DNA of 64,000 nt from NCBI RefSeq assembly GCF_949987535.1, contig NC_080074.1, positions 25,937,268 through 26,001,267 on the forward strand. Direction: 5' to 3'. Each line of letters opens with the position of its first letter. Positions within the stretch are counted from its first letter, which is position 1. Positions 9,932-23,076 of the stretch are shown here, piece after piece. The notes below the pieces were generated by a model. The model saw only the letters and a program-made list of their open reading frames with translations. It did not search any database and was not told the origin of the DNA. Source of the stretch: Balaenoptera acutorostrata (lineage: Eukaryota > Chordata > Mammalia > Artiodactyla > Balaenopteridae). Position numbers and translations under genes: made by a program.

Positions 9932-10867
9932 AACATTATAACACAATTGTAACATACTTGTCTGGATTAGTTTCTCAACCCCTTAAATTATCATAGAATT
10001 CCCCTGCATCTGGGGTACTGAAAGACTTCAAGCTAGAAACTATCACCAATAATTCATATTGCTAATCACTCCTAGTTAAAAACATTTACACAATACTTGC
10101 ACCAAGTAGGGGGATTATGAAAACAACTGGTACCAATTTAGTCCTTTTAGCATAATTTGTAGGAGGTGGATGGGTTAGTATGGAAGATCTGTATTTCCTT
10201 TTTTCCTTTTCTAGACATACCCTTGATCCTGGGTAGGCTGACTGAGGAAGGCGTATCTCCATTCACTTTATGACTATTCCAGCATATGTTTGGGGCAGAG
10301 ATGCCTGTGTCCACTTCCTTAGCATGGGTTTTCTTACTGGCACCTTCTTCCAGAACATTATTCTGGTTCTTCCCTTCCCTTTTCTGAGCCAGGGGTAAAT
10401 TCCACCACTTATTAGTGCATTCAGTTTTTTTCTCTTTCTAGTATTTTCCATACTATACTGTTTGATTGGCAATGTTTGGCAACATTTTCATTTTTATTTA
10501 GTAATATTTTCTTATCATTAACTCCCTCCTTAGCAGATGTGTCTCTATATCACCTTTAGAATTACCAAGGCTGATAATAAAGTTTATGACAAATAGGTTA
10601 ATGTACTTAACAGTTATTAAGTACCTACAGTACACCACATTTCATGCTAAGTGCTGATAGAAATATCGCTAGAGCTACAGCTTTTCTGCCCATTGGGTCC
10701 CACTTTACTTTTATGAGAAAGGTAGTATCAAGAAAACAAGTGGATATCTCTCAAAATTTAAACTATCTCAGTGTGTGGCTCCGTCAACAACATGTACAAT
10801 GTTATTCAAAGTAACAATTTTATTATATTTACACTACTCTGCTTACCAAGGCAGAAAAGTAACCTGA
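9932..10867. other. Intron, no feature seen
   Basis: No exon and no clearly recognisable repeat. Stop codons are frequent in all frames. Confidence 0.4.
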
Positions 10868-11025
10868 TACCCAGTGTGTGGTCCAAAGACCAGCTGCAAC
10901 TGGCATCATCCAGTTGCTGATTAGAAGTTGCAGAACCTCTGATCCCACCCCAGACCTACTGAATCAAACATGTGCTTTACCAAAATTCTCAGGTGGTTGT
11001 GTTATATTAAAGTTTGAGAATGCTG
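10868..11025 (+). mobile_element. MER5A-type hAT fossil
   Basis: 'ccagtgtgtggtccaaagac', 'cccagacctactgaatcaaa' and 'aaagtttgagaatgctgcag' in order. It is degraded at both ends. Confidence 0.75.
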
Positions 11026-12000
11026 CAGAGTACTTTTCATCAAGGGTTAAATGCAGTTAGCATTTACTCTACAGTTAATTTTTAAAAATTAGTTAGCCAG
11101 ACAGAATATCCCACTATTCCCGTAGCATCCAAATTAACCAGAGTTTGCATCTCTGTTTGTATGCACATAGACTTAGATTTTTTTAATGAATTACATAGAG
11201 ATTTATTGAGGGAAAAAATGGAAATCTAGATAAATGTGTTTCTATGATATAGCATTTTCCAAAGTTTGATTCATGGAACACTAACTCCGTAAGATGTTAA
11301 TAGGAACTAGATATGGGGAAATTTTTCTACAGCCTTCAAATTCAGGAAGTGGTGAATTAGTCAAAGGTTTCTATTCTTCTGGATTTCTCAGAGCTTTTAA
11401 TATGCTAGTGTTCATGATAAACCTCCTATAGAGCTCTGAAGTCTGTCTCCCAAATTTAATCAGAGAATGCTTTTCTTAACAGAGTATCTTTTAGGACCAG
11501 CATTCTACAGAATGCACAGGAAATATTGCTATTGTCTTGTGGCCATATCTATGTGAAGAGTCACTTACAAAGATATATCCTAGAAGATTCCTTCTGTATG
11601 TTTGTTCCTCATTTCCAAGTGCTAGAGCCTACAACTGTATATCAAGGAAATAATAAACTTTATATTTCTATCAGTGAAATAATCACAAACATAATATTAA
11701 ATAGGCCTGGACAATTACCGTCTATTGGATTATCAGCGACGATGTATCAAAACCCTTCTCACCCTTATTTCCTAGTTTATGTCTTCTCAGGAGTTGGAAC
11801 TATTGAAAACCTGAAACAGCAGGTCAAAGTTTACTAGAAGTTTATAAATCATAGCTCAATTTAGCCAAAGAAACACTTATTGGAAAAACATCTCTTCTAT
11901 GGCAGGCACTGCAGTAAGCACTAGATCTGTAAAGATGAAAAGGTCTTCCCTAAAGGATCTTACATTCTAGATGGGGAGAAATTTATAGTAACAGATCATT
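11026..12000. other. Intron, mostly unannotated
   Basis: No exon seen. Positions 11860-12000 ('aaaacatctcttctatggcaggcactgcag', in parts) look like an L2-type remnant. Confidence 0.4.
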
Positions 12001-12009
12001 TCAATCATT

Positions 12010-12175
12010 TCACTGTGGTGATGGTAATGATATAATAGTAATAGCTGACATTTATTGAGTGCCTACTCTTTTCTGTTCACTGTTCAAAGGGCTGTATATT
12101 TAGTAACTCACTTAACTTTCACAAAAGCACAAAAGTATTAATGTCCCCCATTATATGAGGAAAATGCAATGAAAG
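12010..12175 (+). repeat. MIR-type SINE fossil
   Basis: 'aatagctgacatttattgag', 'gcctactcttttctgttcac' and 'cttaactttcacaaaagcac' match the MIR 3' half. Confidence 0.65.
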
Positions 12176-13078
12176 TGATACACGAAGTGCCTCAAGGAGA
12201 GTTTGGGGGTGGTGTGAGGGCAATTAAGGGGAGGCTTCCTTAAAAAGATGCCCTCGATCCAAGGAGCCTTGGTGGCTGTTTTTATTTTTTCCTTTTAAAG
12301 AGCTGAAATACAAAGTTTGTCCTACTTTCTAATCGATGATTGCCTTTGTTGCCTTTAATGAGATAATCTAGAAAAGGGAATGAATTGATGTTTATTCTTC
12401 CTCACAGAATCTATATACTATACGTTTAATAGAATACTTACCTGGGCACATTAATTCATTCAACAAATATTGGTGACATTATTCTTGGGACTCTATTCAC
12501 AGTTAGGTAGCTAGTTCCCTGCCAAATAAGCCAAGGACTTATTGGCCCCATGGATGTTCTAGGCTATTTTTTTCCTCCTGACAAACATCATGCTAAATAC
12601 TATGGTCCTTATGTGTACACTTTTAGTTAATGGCCATAAGTTCACCAAAGCTGAATAAACAGGGCCCTGAACCAAATCTACTAGCCAATAGATTTATTCC
12701 TGTGAGAAATTAAATCATCTCTGTTCTCACTTCCTCTTTATTTTAACCTTAACTAGAGTCAACTGTGGTCCCAAACAATCAACTACACATTTTCATAGTC
12801 AAGAAATTACTTCTGAGGATTTTAGAGATGTTGTTTGTTTTTTTTTAAGACTAGTGAAGATCATTGAAACTGAATTTATTTCTACAACTCAGAAAAAAAA
12901 ATTTTTTTTAAGGACAGTGCATTTAACGTCTATAAACACAAGAGACAACGTGAATCTCTCCAGCTGAATCTAGGGCTGAGAGCAGAATGGAGGCGCAAAC
13001 TGGTTGTTAAGGTACATGAGAAATATAACTATCACTGTGTACTGAGACACTTGGAGGAATACTGTCTCTTTGTTCTAA
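12176..13078. other. Intron, no feature seen
   Basis: No exon or clearly recognisable element. An L2-like 'ttcattcaacaaatattggt' sits near 12455. Confidence 0.35.
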
Positions 13079-13095
13079 AAGAGAAGTCTCTTCTA

Positions 13096-13268
13096 CACAG
13101 ATGTAGAGAACAAACGTATGGACACCAAGGGGGGAAAGTGGCGGGGGTGTGTGTGTGTGTTGGGGGGGATGAACTGGGAGATTGGGATTGACATATATAC
13201 ACTAATATGTATAAAATGGATAACTAATAAGAACCTGCTGTATAAAAAAATAAATTAAATAAATAAAT
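13096..13268 (+). mobile_element. 5'-truncated L1 3' end
   Basis: The cetartiodactyl L1 3' UTR end is visible: 'acgtatggacaccaagg', a G-rich tract, 'gggattgacatatatacact', 'aagaacctgctgtataaaaa' and an AATA tail. A 17-bp direct repeat flanks it at 13079-13095 and 13269-13285, with two mismatches ('aagagaagtctcttcta' versus 'aagagaagcttcttcta'). Confidence 0.93.
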
Positions 13269-13477
13269 AAGAGAAGCTTCTTCTAGAGTAGCTCACTTGA
13301 AATCTTTAAAGTCACTTATGTGCCTTTAGTACCTATAACCTAAGTAGATTTTCCTATGGCAAGCATATTAAAAATAGAATAATCCTACTGGACGTGGCAC
13401 GCTGGCTTTCTAGGGGGGGAGAAAGCCCTGATTTGTAGCACTGGTCAATTTCTATGGTTTAAATATTCCTACCATGG

Positions 13478-13744
13478 GGACTTCCCTGGTGGTCCAGGGT
13501 TAAGACTCCACACTCCCAATGCAGGGGACCCAGGTTCGATCCTTGGTCAGGGAACTAGGTCCTACATGCATGCCACAACTAAGAGTTTGCATGCTGCAAC
13601 TAAAGATCCCCCCTGCCACAAATAAAAGATCCTGAATGCCACAACAAAGACCCCACACGCAGCAATGAAGATCCCACATGCTGCAACTAAGACCCGGCGC
13701 AGCCAAATAAATAAATAAATAATAAATATTATAAATAAATAAAT
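13478..13744 (+). mobile_element. CHR-type SINE, older copy
   Basis: The tRNA-derived head and CHR body have many substitutions and a (AATA)n tail. A 17-bp direct repeat flanks it at 13461-13477 and 13745-13761 ('aaatattcctaccatgg' versus 'aaatattcccaccatgg'). Confidence 0.93.
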
Positions 13745-13903
13745 AAATATTCCCACCATGGCCTATTTCAAGCTACCATATATATATTTTTAATATCAGG
13801 AACTCAGACTCTAAACCAAAAGTGGGATGGTTTCTCTCCTTTGAACAAAGTCTGGCTTCCACTTTCACAGCCCCCTCATCTGATCTCAAGCACTGTTGCT
13901 ATC

Positions 13904-14107
13904 TAGTCACTGGTTCCCAAACCTGTATGTGGATCAGAATCGCTTGGAAAAACTTGCTGAAATATGAAATCTCAGAGCCCTGCCCTAGATCTGCTGACTC
14001 AGAATCTCCAACAGGGATGGAGACAGAAATATGTATTTTATTTTAAAAAGCATCATTGGTGATTCTGACTCAGCCTTTCGGTCTCCAGGCTAGCATGTGA
14101 GAACCAC
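13904..14107 (+). mobile_element. MER5A-like hAT fossil
   Basis: 'actggttcccaaacctgtat', 'gatctgctgactcagaatct' and a 3' end 'gagaaccactac' fit a MER5-family element. Confidence 0.7.
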
Positions 14108-16217
14108 TACACATACTATTCCTGTTTCTAGTGTGAACTCTGTTCACTTTCATCTTTGGATCAAAGATTTTGAGCTAATTATCATCTATAACTTAATCCA
14201 CTCCCTGAATTAGCCATATCTCTGGTGGAAAATCCTAAAGGATTACTAAAACTCTGGCTAGACATGTTTTTCTTGACTCAGTGATAGATATAAATGCTGG
14301 TAAGCATTCATTCAATTATCTTCTCCCACGTAAGACTGTCTAACTCAGAACCACTGCTTTTCTCCAAGAAAATTTCTGGAAGAATTCTAGGATGTCTGTT
14401 TTTCACGTAACAGTTTCAAAATAAATACCAAGCAATTCCATTCAGAGGACTCCCTTATTCATAGTATACAGATTTATTTACCATAAATACCTCATACTTT
14501 AAAGTGAATTATTATAATGAGATTGGAATTTATAATAAAATTAGCTTATCACTACATTGACAATTTACTTTTACTTCCATGTTTATATTCCAGAACATAG
14601 CATTAAACTAGTATAAGTATGTTATGTTGGTATTTAAATAAATATTGAATCCAGTACTTCATGAAGTCCCATCCTCCCCCGCTTCCCTATTCTTTTAACA
14701 CCAAAGGATATGTTAAATGTTCAACGGGTGGGAAATTGATTGGGTATGGAATATTGACAGCTAATCCATGACATTTTTCTATAGAAAATGTCCCTTCCTT
14801 TAGTGGGACACGTGGATTGAAACAGATGTTTGAAGAAATGCTTTGTAGAACAGAATTAGTTCTCTTTTTGGGAAATAGCCAGTTAGTTACTTTACAACAA
14901 ATGAATTGACTTTTATGTCAAGACATATTTTTAACTATTGCATAGTCTCTTTCTACATCTAAAGAAAAATCAGCAAATGGAAAAGAAAGTATCATTCATT
15001 CTCTGTCAGAGTAAACAACCTCTTGAAGAACTGACATGCCCTTCCTTCTTCCCTGGTGGGACAAAATAAATGTAGTCAACTGCCTTTTAGCAGAGAGTGA
15101 ATAAAAATAAACTTATTCCCTCTGCCCTAAAATGTAAACCAAATGTTTACCAAGATACTGTCTGGTTACTTGGTTACCATTACCCTAAGTAGCAAGCTAT
15201 CTCTGTAAAGAAAGAGTTCTGTCGTCCATTCAAATCTCTCTTGTGTTCCTTCTTGCTTTTTATTTCTTCTTTCTTCTTTCTGGCTTAGATGAAAACTGTT
15301 CAACTGATGGAAATACAAGTGCCTTGAGTGGGTGACTATCTTGCTGCAGACCATCTTTCCATCCTTCACAGTCTACTCAGATATCACCTTCTCAACATGG
15401 TCCCAAGAAGAATCACTGTCTCTCTCTGCTTGTACCTCTATTTAACAATTATTTCATTCTACCTTTAGCATGGTTATTCTTTACCTTCAAATTGTCTTTG
15501 AAGTAAAATTGTTAAATTAATCAAATCCAGAATACCTTATCACAATATCACCTTCCATTTTTCATTCTTGTGCCTGTATTCCAGTCCATCTCAGAAAAGA
15601 ATTGTTCTCCAAGGGTCACTGACATTTCTTCCAGTAGTAGCTCAGTGGGCTTTTTCTTTCAAATTGTAGTTTTAGCAAATCCACATGAATTCATCTTATG
15701 TCATATAAACAACATAGACATCTTTGTTTTATTTTGGAAGCAACTGTGAATGATTCCAGCATAGAACCAATACGAAGTAAATGTTTTTGAAAAGCAAACT
15801 TTAAATAGAACAGTGACTTGGCAATAAGAGTTGGGAAACTTTAATCTCGGTTTTAAAAAAATCTAGGATGTAAAACCAGAAGGTTAAGAAGTGAAAGAGC
15901 TAGGTAAAATACATATATCATAATGTAATAATCATACTAGGACTATCCTTTAAAAAGATTAAGTAACATTAAAATTCACCGCAAAAAGGAGACATTTTAT
16001 GAACTGATGAATAATAAAAGTCAGTCAAATTTGGGAAGAGAAGTGGGAGAGGTCATGGAATTCTCTAAAATGTCTCCAGAACAGTTCACTGAATAAATCA
16101 ATAATATGCTATTCTGCATTTGATGAGAAGAAGCACTAAATAATCAAGCAAATAATTATAAAATATCTAAACTCTCAGAAACCCTAGACAAAACTAGATG
16201 GGGTATACAGAAAAGAA
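14108..16217. other. Intron, no feature seen
   Basis: About 2.1 kb without a recognisable exon, RNA gene or clear repeat. No cysteine-dense open frame bounded by AG/GT is visible, so the missing netrin exon is not here as far as I can see. Confidence 0.45.
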
Positions 16218-16425
16218 CTAGCATTTGTTGAGTGGCTATTATAGGTCAGACACTGTGCTGGGCAATTTACATAAGTTATCTCATTTAGCAATCTTTACGA
16301 GTTAGGTGGTGTCTTTTGTATTTTATAAATGAGGACACCAAGGCTTAAATTGACTACATAATTTGTCCAAGTTCACACAGCTGGTCAGAGGCAGAGATTT
16401 GAACCCAGATTTGACTGAGGCCAGA
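16218..16425 (+). repeat. MIR-type SINE fossil
   Basis: Well-preserved MIR wording: 'gctattataggtcagacact', 'acataagttatctcatttag', 'gttcacacagctggtcagag' and 'gatttgaacccagat'. Confidence 0.85.
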
Positions 16426-16728
16426 AGACCATCAGTCATTAAGAAATATCTATTAACTGGCTATAATTAATCCATTTTTAAAAAAACTCAACACAGATTT
16501 ACTCAGTGCCTATCATGTGGCAGCCCTATCCTATTCACGGTGTATATACAACAAAACAGTCCCTAACCCCATGGGAACAAACTATAAATAAATTTACCCA
16601 AGTAAATATGTAAATTAAAAACTGCATCCAAAGACCCCAAAGACTTTGATCCAAAGACCTATAAAGATCCGAAGAACTTGATTCCATACTGTGACCTAAC
16701 TGATGAAAACAAAATGAGTAAACAAAGG
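16426..16728. other. Intron flank left of the gap
   Basis: Unique-looking sequence with an L2-like 'actcagtgcctatcatgtgg' near 16500. No exon. Confidence 0.4.
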
Positions 16729-16928
16729 NNNNNNNNNNNNNNNNNNNNNNNNNNNNNNNNNNNNNNNNNNNNNNNNNNNNNNNNNNNNNNNNNNNNNNNN
16801 NNNNNNNNNNNNNNNNNNNNNNNNNNNNNNNNNNNNNNNNNNNNNNNNNNNNNNNNNNNNNNNNNNNNNNNNNNNNNNNNNNNNNNNNNNNNNNNNNNNN
16901 NNNNNNNNNNNNNNNNNNNNNNNNNNNN
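16729..16928. other. Assembly gap (200 N)
   Basis: Exactly 200 N's, a size often used for gaps of unknown length. It lies in the NTN4 intron between the second EGF-repeat exon (4874-5062) and the first NTR exon (23077-23145). In that same interval the exon or exons for the third EGF repeat and linker are missing, so the gap probably hides them. Confidence 0.98.
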
Positions 16929-17499
16929 AAAATAATTTTACAAACTAAATATAAGCCAAATAAAATGAATAAAATTCAAATTAACATTAATTGAATATGA
17001 AAAATGATTTTTACTGAAGCCAAAACACTGTTTACTACATAAATATGATTCCTTGAGTTTATCAAGTCTATACTACTCTTTATTCTGATTTAATTTTCCT
17101 ATGATGGTTACCTGTTCTGTCATTTGAGGAGCATGCTGTGATACTGGTGTGAACACATAATTTGTGTTCATCCTATCTCTATTCTTTTCTCATAGAAACT
17201 CAAGTGGTTCTGTTTAGCATCAACGTAAATCATATCACAAATACAAATGTGGACAAGAAATCTTGTTGTCAGCATTTGGTTGTAAAGTGCTCACCAAATC
17301 ATCCAAATAAAACTTAAAATAACATATTAAAATATTTTTTATTATTAAACATGACAAACACCAAAAATGTGATATGAACACCCATATGAACACCTTCTAG
17401 TGTTATCAAATCTTAATTTTGCCATAATTGCCTCATATTTTCATTTAAATTATACAGATGCATTTGAAGCCCCTCATGTACCAATCTACAAATAGACTA

Positions 17500-18520
17500 G
17501 CCTTCCTTACTCCACAGAATAACCACTAACCTGAATTTTGGTGTTCATCATCCACTTTCACATTTTTACTATTTTACTATATGTATATTAAATAGTATAT
17601 AATTAATATATTTATGTAATGTTTTAAAAATCTCACGTACATGATAACTTACCTACCCTTAAAATTTTTTTTTTTTAGTTAAATGTGTACTTTTTTTAGA
17701 TTTATCCATTCTATTATATGAATACAACACTCTGTATTCTCCCGTTGTTTGCCATTTAGGTTATTTCCAATTTCCAATTTTCCACTATTATATATAATGC
17801 TACCATAAATGTTCTCTTATATGTGTTATATTGTGTACTTGAGAAGGAGTTTCACTAGATCAGGGGCTGGCAAACTACAGCCCTCAGGCCAAATGTGGCC
17901 TGCCATCTACTTTTCTACAGGCTAAGCTGCCTGCTCTAAGGTTTAAATGGTTACTTTAAATGGTTATATAAGTACCTACATAAAATCTTTAATTTTTCCC
18001 CATGGCCACAAAGCCTAAAATATTTATTATCTGTTCCATGATAGAAAATGTTTGCTGACCCTTGTCCTGGGGTACAATCTAGATACTGTTGGGTCACAGT
18101 GTGCTTATTGTCAAATTTACCATTTATTGCCAAATAGCTCTCTCAAGTGGTTGCATAAATTTGCATTCCACCAGCAAAGTATGACACCCTGTTGTACCAC
18201 ATCCTCACAAATAAGTACTTTGTACTTATTTAACAAATGTCTATATAGCACATACAAGGGGCCAAGCAGTATGCTAACTCGTTAACTCAGGCACAGTTTA
18301 ACTCATTCAATATTTTTTGGACTTCTAAAACTGATGTTATCAAACCTCTAAATTTTTGCCAATCTGATGGGTGTGAAATGGGATCTTGCCATTTTAATTG
18401 CATTTTCCTGGTTAGTAATTTTTCATGGTTTCTTGGACTTTCAGGTTTCTTTTCCTGTGAATTTCCTATTTGTAGTTTTCTTACTAATTTGTAGGAGTTC
18501 TTTATAGACTCATTCATTTA
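17500..18520 (-). mobile_element. Old L1 fragment, antisense, split by a hAT element
   Basis: The wording on both sides of 17861-18064 ('ccatttaggttatttccaat', 'ggtcacagtgtgcttattgt', 'ttgcattccaccagcaaagt', 'gatgggtgtgaaatgggatc') is typical of the reverse complement of an old L1 3' region. Confidence 0.6.
17861..18064. mobile_element. hAT-type non-autonomous element inside L1
   Basis: Starts 'caggggctggcaaactacag' and ends 'tttgctgacccttg', which are imperfect inverted termini. The interior has 'aaagcctaaaatatttatta'. I recognise the mammal-wide family by wording but not its exact name. Confidence 0.8.
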
Positions 18521-18950
18521 ACAAATATTTATTGAATACTCATACTATGTGCTAGTGCTGTAAATCTAGTAATTGAACCGACAAAAATCTCAGTGTCCAA
18601 GGAGTTCACATTCATGCAGAGGAAGACAGCTAATAAACAAGTAAAATATTTAATGATGTTTAATATAATAGAGAAATAAAGCAGGGATGTGGGATAAGAA
18701 ATACTTGAGAGGGACATACTTTTAAATGGGGTGATCAGAAAAGTCCTATGAAAGGACTTTTGAGAAAAAAACCTGAAGAAGGTAAGAGAGTGAGCTATAC
18801 AGATAACAGAGGAAAGAGAGTTTAGGCAGAAGATACAGCAAGTACAGAAACCCTGAGGTGAGACTAGGCCTGGCTTATTTAGGAAACAGCAAGGAGGCCA
18901 GTGTGGCTGAAGCAGAGTAAGAAACCACAGTTTTAATACATTCTCATAGA
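18505..18950 (+). repeat. L2-like fossil
   Basis: 'catttaacaaatatttattg', 'aggagttcacattcatgcag', 'agctaataaacaagtaaaat' and 'aaaggacttttgagaaaaaa' in the L2-type order. Confidence 0.7.
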
Positions 18951-20029
18951 GAATTTATGGGCCTTTCAAGAATCAAGAACTCAAATTATAGAAACACTTG
19001 GTATCTGCAATTCCATATCATGGGTTTTTTTTCACTTAACATAATCTTATGATCATTTTCCTAATTGGTTTCATTTTAATTCACAACAGGAAAGAAGGTG
19101 GGAAAGATAAGGTAATATGAAGTTGTCATATTTATCTTTTTTAGCATTTGAAAAGGAAAAATCTTTCCCATTAATTTTGTGCCTTAATGCTATATAGTCT
19201 GAATTCTATGATGTTAACTTTAATAACCACTTTTGAAAGATTTCTTCTCTTTTTCTAACACAGTGGTTTTCAGAATTCTCCAACTTTGTCTGCCAAGCCA
19301 AATCTGTAAAAATCAAGGTTCTAGTGCCATAAGACGTTAAGCCAATTATCATGTTACTAGGGAGGGAGCTGGCAGCACACTAATGAAGCACATAACGGTG
19401 CTGGCATCAGACTAACTCCAGACTCTCACGTCCACAACAGCTGTTAGGTCTCTGATGTCCCCAGAGAGTCTCTGAAATTCATCCGGATGAGCTCCGGATT
19501 GAGGAAGAGACTGTTCAGTCTCCTGCTACAGCAATATTCCCAATGGGTATAAAATAGTGCCCCGGGCACCTTTTTCAACAGAAACGTGATAATCAGTTTT
19601 CTAAGCACTGTGGTTCATTTTCAAATCTATTTGCCTACCTACCTATTTACCTGCCATAAGTTTCCATAACTAGGAATATAATGCACTATACCAAGATACT
19701 CTTCATTTCTACCACTTCTTGTGGGGTAGAGAGCATCAGATGTAAAATTTCACTTCCTGTCCAACAAAACTGGCTTTAACTAGTACCAGAGAACTGTAAA
19801 CAATACTTCTTTTTTGAAACGTTCTAACAACCCAGTATAACTAAATAGGTTTTCCTCTTCTTCCAAATTTCTTTTAAGAAAACACATCTGGGCTGAAGCC
19901 TAATCAAAAAAAGATTTATTCAAAAGCAAATTTTAATGTCTGATTTCTTAACATATGAAAAGGGAGTACTGGAAAGCAGCCAAGGAAAGGTCTTCAAGTA
20001 ACAGACTTATTCATGTTCTTTTTATTAAA
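18951..20029. other. Intron, no feature seen
   Basis: No exon or clear mobile element. A moderately GC-rich, unique-looking patch lies at 19340-19560. Confidence 0.4.
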
Positions 20030-20222
20030 TTTTTTTTTCTTTTTTCTTTTTTCTTTTCTTATACAATTTTTAAAGGTTACTTTCCATTTATTAGTATATT
20101 CACTATAAATATTCACTATATTCCCCATGTTGTACAATACATCCTTGAGCCTATTTTATACCCAATAGTTTGTACCTCCCACTCCCCCACCCCAATATTG
20201 TCCCTCCCTACTCATGTTCTTA
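20030..20222 (-). mobile_element. L1 3'-end fragment, antisense
   Basis: 'tttaaaggttactttccatt', 'tattccccatgttgtacaat' and 'atagtttgtacctcccactc' are the reverse complement of an L1 3' UTR; the same wording is at 25608-25805. Confidence 0.75.
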
Positions 20223-21246
20223 TAGGCTCAAGGACTAAAGAGAAGAGCATTATGTTGAGGAGTAAGATATGCATGGTAGTTACCATACTCTCTTGCTTTG
20301 GTGGAATCATCAAAGGCCGTGGGCTGTCCACTCAGGTTGCTACAATTTCTGAATGAGCAATCCTCTGCTTTGTTTAGATGATAAGCAATATTATTTAACA
20401 AATCACAACAGCTCATTTTAAGCATCTTTATCTTTCCCACTATTTAATTCCACTGTGATTTTCTACGTGCAGATCTCGTTCTGGTTTCTCAAGAAGCTTT
20501 AGCTAGAGCCAATATGTCAGTATTTTCCATTTTCCATGTCTACCTACCCAATCTCACCAGAATCACACTCTCATTTCCACTTGTATGTCTGTCAGCATCT
20601 CTAATTCATTATATTCTCCTCTTACTAGACCTCTGTTGTTTTTTGCCTGACCAGATCCATTTCCCCTTCTTTCTTGCTATTTCTGTGGTAGCTCAACCCA
20701 GTTTTTCTTTGGGGAACCACTCTTCCGCCATTTAATACAGTCTTAGAGAGGCCAATCAGATGTTCTGTCCCTAGAATTTAAATCTTGAGATGAAAGTGAC
20801 AAATTCTGAAAATGATTAGAGTTCATGATTCCAATGGCAAAGCCATAAAGAGACTGCCCAATAGATCTCTGGAGCTCTCTTGTTTCTTGTCCTTTCAGAG
20901 TTCTGGTTCTTCGGCTTTTTCTCCTTTCTATGAGCTACTCAATAAACTTTCAATAATTAAATTAGACTATTGATTACTACAAAAAAAAAAAAACTTAATA
21001 CACTCCTAAAATGCTCTCCTTCTCCTAACTTCCCTATTTCTGTTAGTGAAACTACAATCCGCTCTGTCACCTTGGCTGAAAATTTCAAGTACATTTTTAT
21101 GTTTCCTCATAAAATTGGATGCTTGTCCTCATCCAATCCAGTGACAGGATTTGTAGACCTGTAGACCCTAACTCTGCAGCATCCCTTGATATTTCTTCCT
21201 ATCTACACCCATGGCCACCTCTCAGACCCACATCCCATCTGCCTTA
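20223..21246. other. Intron, no feature seen
   Basis: Mostly unique-looking sequence; a short poly-A run at about 20981. No exon found. Confidence 0.4.
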
Positions 21247-21490
21247 GAAAGACAGTACAATGGAAAGATCGGGGGCTTCAGATTCTCCCCAACCCAGGCT
21301 TAAAATCTGGCTTTTCTACTTGTTAGCTATACGCTGCCTTGAACAAGCTAATTAACCTCTCTGAGCCTTCCGTTTTTCATTTGTTAATAGTACCTCTCTC
21401 ATAACCTTATTGTAAATATTAAATACGATCATATGGATAAAATTCCTTATAAACTTTATGGCTTATAGTTGGTACTCAATTTAGTTACTG
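21247..21490 (+). repeat. MIR-type SINE fossil
   Basis: 'ggcttttctacttgttagct', 'taacctctctgagccttccg' and 'atggcttatagttggtactc' match MIR. Confidence 0.75.
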
Positions 21491-22036
21491 TTGTGTGTTA
21501 CCAATTTCACTAGTTTCTAACTGGTCCCTGTCTTCATTTTTTCTCCATTCCAATAGTTTTGATACGGTAATGCCAGATTAATTTTCATATATATATATTT
21601 AAATTCATGTAACTTCTTTAAGCTGATAGCTTTGAAAATTCCCCTTTATCTAACAAATTAAATTCAGGCCCTAACTGCATATCAATCAAGTTCCTCCATG
21701 ATACCTTCTATTATTCTCAACTCAATCTGTACCCAGGATAAACAGAACAACTGGTTCTTCCATGAACACTCTCTCTCCTTTCTCTCTTACATTTCTTTGC
21801 TCATCCTTTTATCTCTGTATTCCTGTCAAATTTCTATTTGTTAGAATCTTAGATGAGTAAATAAATGTAAAAGACTTAAAATAGTGTCTGGCATGTAGTA
21901 AGTGCTCCCCAGCAAATGTTACCTGCTGTTATGCCACTCAGTGCCTATAAAATGCAATGTGTGAGGGTAGGAGGGGAGGGGTTAGGGAAGAGGTAGAATT
22001 ATACCTAATTGTTAAATCAGTAAGAATGAAAATCCT

Positions 22037-22155
22037 GGGGAATTTCCTGGTGGTCCAGTGGTTAGGACTCTGCTCTCACTGCCGAGGGCCCGCGTTTGAT
22101 CCCTGGTCGGGGAACTAAAATCCCACAAGCTGAGCGGCATGGCCAAAAAAAAAAA
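22037..22155 (+). mobile_element. Short CHR-2-like SINE
   Basis: About 119 bp with head 'ttcctggtggtccagtggtt', B-box region 'gtttgatccctggtc', a 'gcatggcc' end and an A13 tail. A 15-bp direct repeat 'aagaatgaaaatcct' flanks it at 22022-22036 and 22156-22170. Confidence 0.93.
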
Positions 22156-22379
22156 AAGAATGAAAATCCTATCCATTCTGGGCTTTAAGAATATAAAGAT
22201 GAATAATAAGACATAACCATCGTCCTCAAGGATCACAGTCTAGAGAGGGAACAGGTACATAAATAAGTATAAGAATGCTATTATAGACTATGTACAAAGG
22301 CATTTTGAAAGTCTTCCAAAGATTTCTTCTGGCAAATCTTTCATACATAATAATTGTAATACACAATTTTAACTGTTGG

Positions 22380-22660
22380 GAGAAAATAACCTAGTTATTC
22401 TTCAAAGTCCACTTCAAATCGTTCTTCAGCCATGAAGCCTTTTTCCATCTTCCCAAACATGTGGCCTTCCCATCCAAGCATATTGTACCTGACCTAGAAC
22501 ACTTATTACTGTTTACACACTTACTTTATTCACCTTACTGAATTATAAGCCTTAAGGCAAGAATTGTATCTTGCTCATCTCTATATACTCTGAAGTATGT
22601 AGCATCATGTCCTGCACATGATAGGTGCTTAATAAATATTTTAAAAATTGGATAGCATTA
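22380..22660 (+). repeat. L2 3'-end fossil
   Basis: 'agtccacttcaaatcgttct', 'catgaagcctttttccatct' and 'gataggtgcttaataaatat' in the L2 3' order. Confidence 0.7.
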
Positions 22661-23076
22661 CCTTCAAAGGATTTCTCAATGATTTGATTTGATTTGATTT
22701 TTATTGTGGTGAACATTAATTGTAAGAAAACAGTTGTCTTTCCTATAGGTTAACCATTCAGTTGTTCCATTCCATTAGCATGGAATATTAATCCAGACTA
22801 TATTTAGCATAACATCAATTACAAGCATTAAAATATATAATTGTTTCTACATTTCTATATTTCTCTTAGGTCAATACTTTATTGGATGATAACTAATTCA
22901 AAAAATGACTCTATTTCTTTTGAGTGACTTTTCATGGTTTCTTATGGATTATATTGTATGAATCACTCAAGCCTTAAAGAGTTATGCCACTTGGATTTAC
23001 TTGCAATTGTTTTTTGTTGTTTTTTTTTTTACTTTTTTTCTAAATAACTAACACCATTTTCATTTACTTTCTGTAG

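Noticed and set aside
9643..9996. Lys/Arg-rich and Phe/Leu/Ser-rich open frames
   Set aside because: Translation of the GAAA microsatellite, not a protein.
16678..16935. Open frame running across N's
   Set aside because: An artefact of translating the assembly gap.
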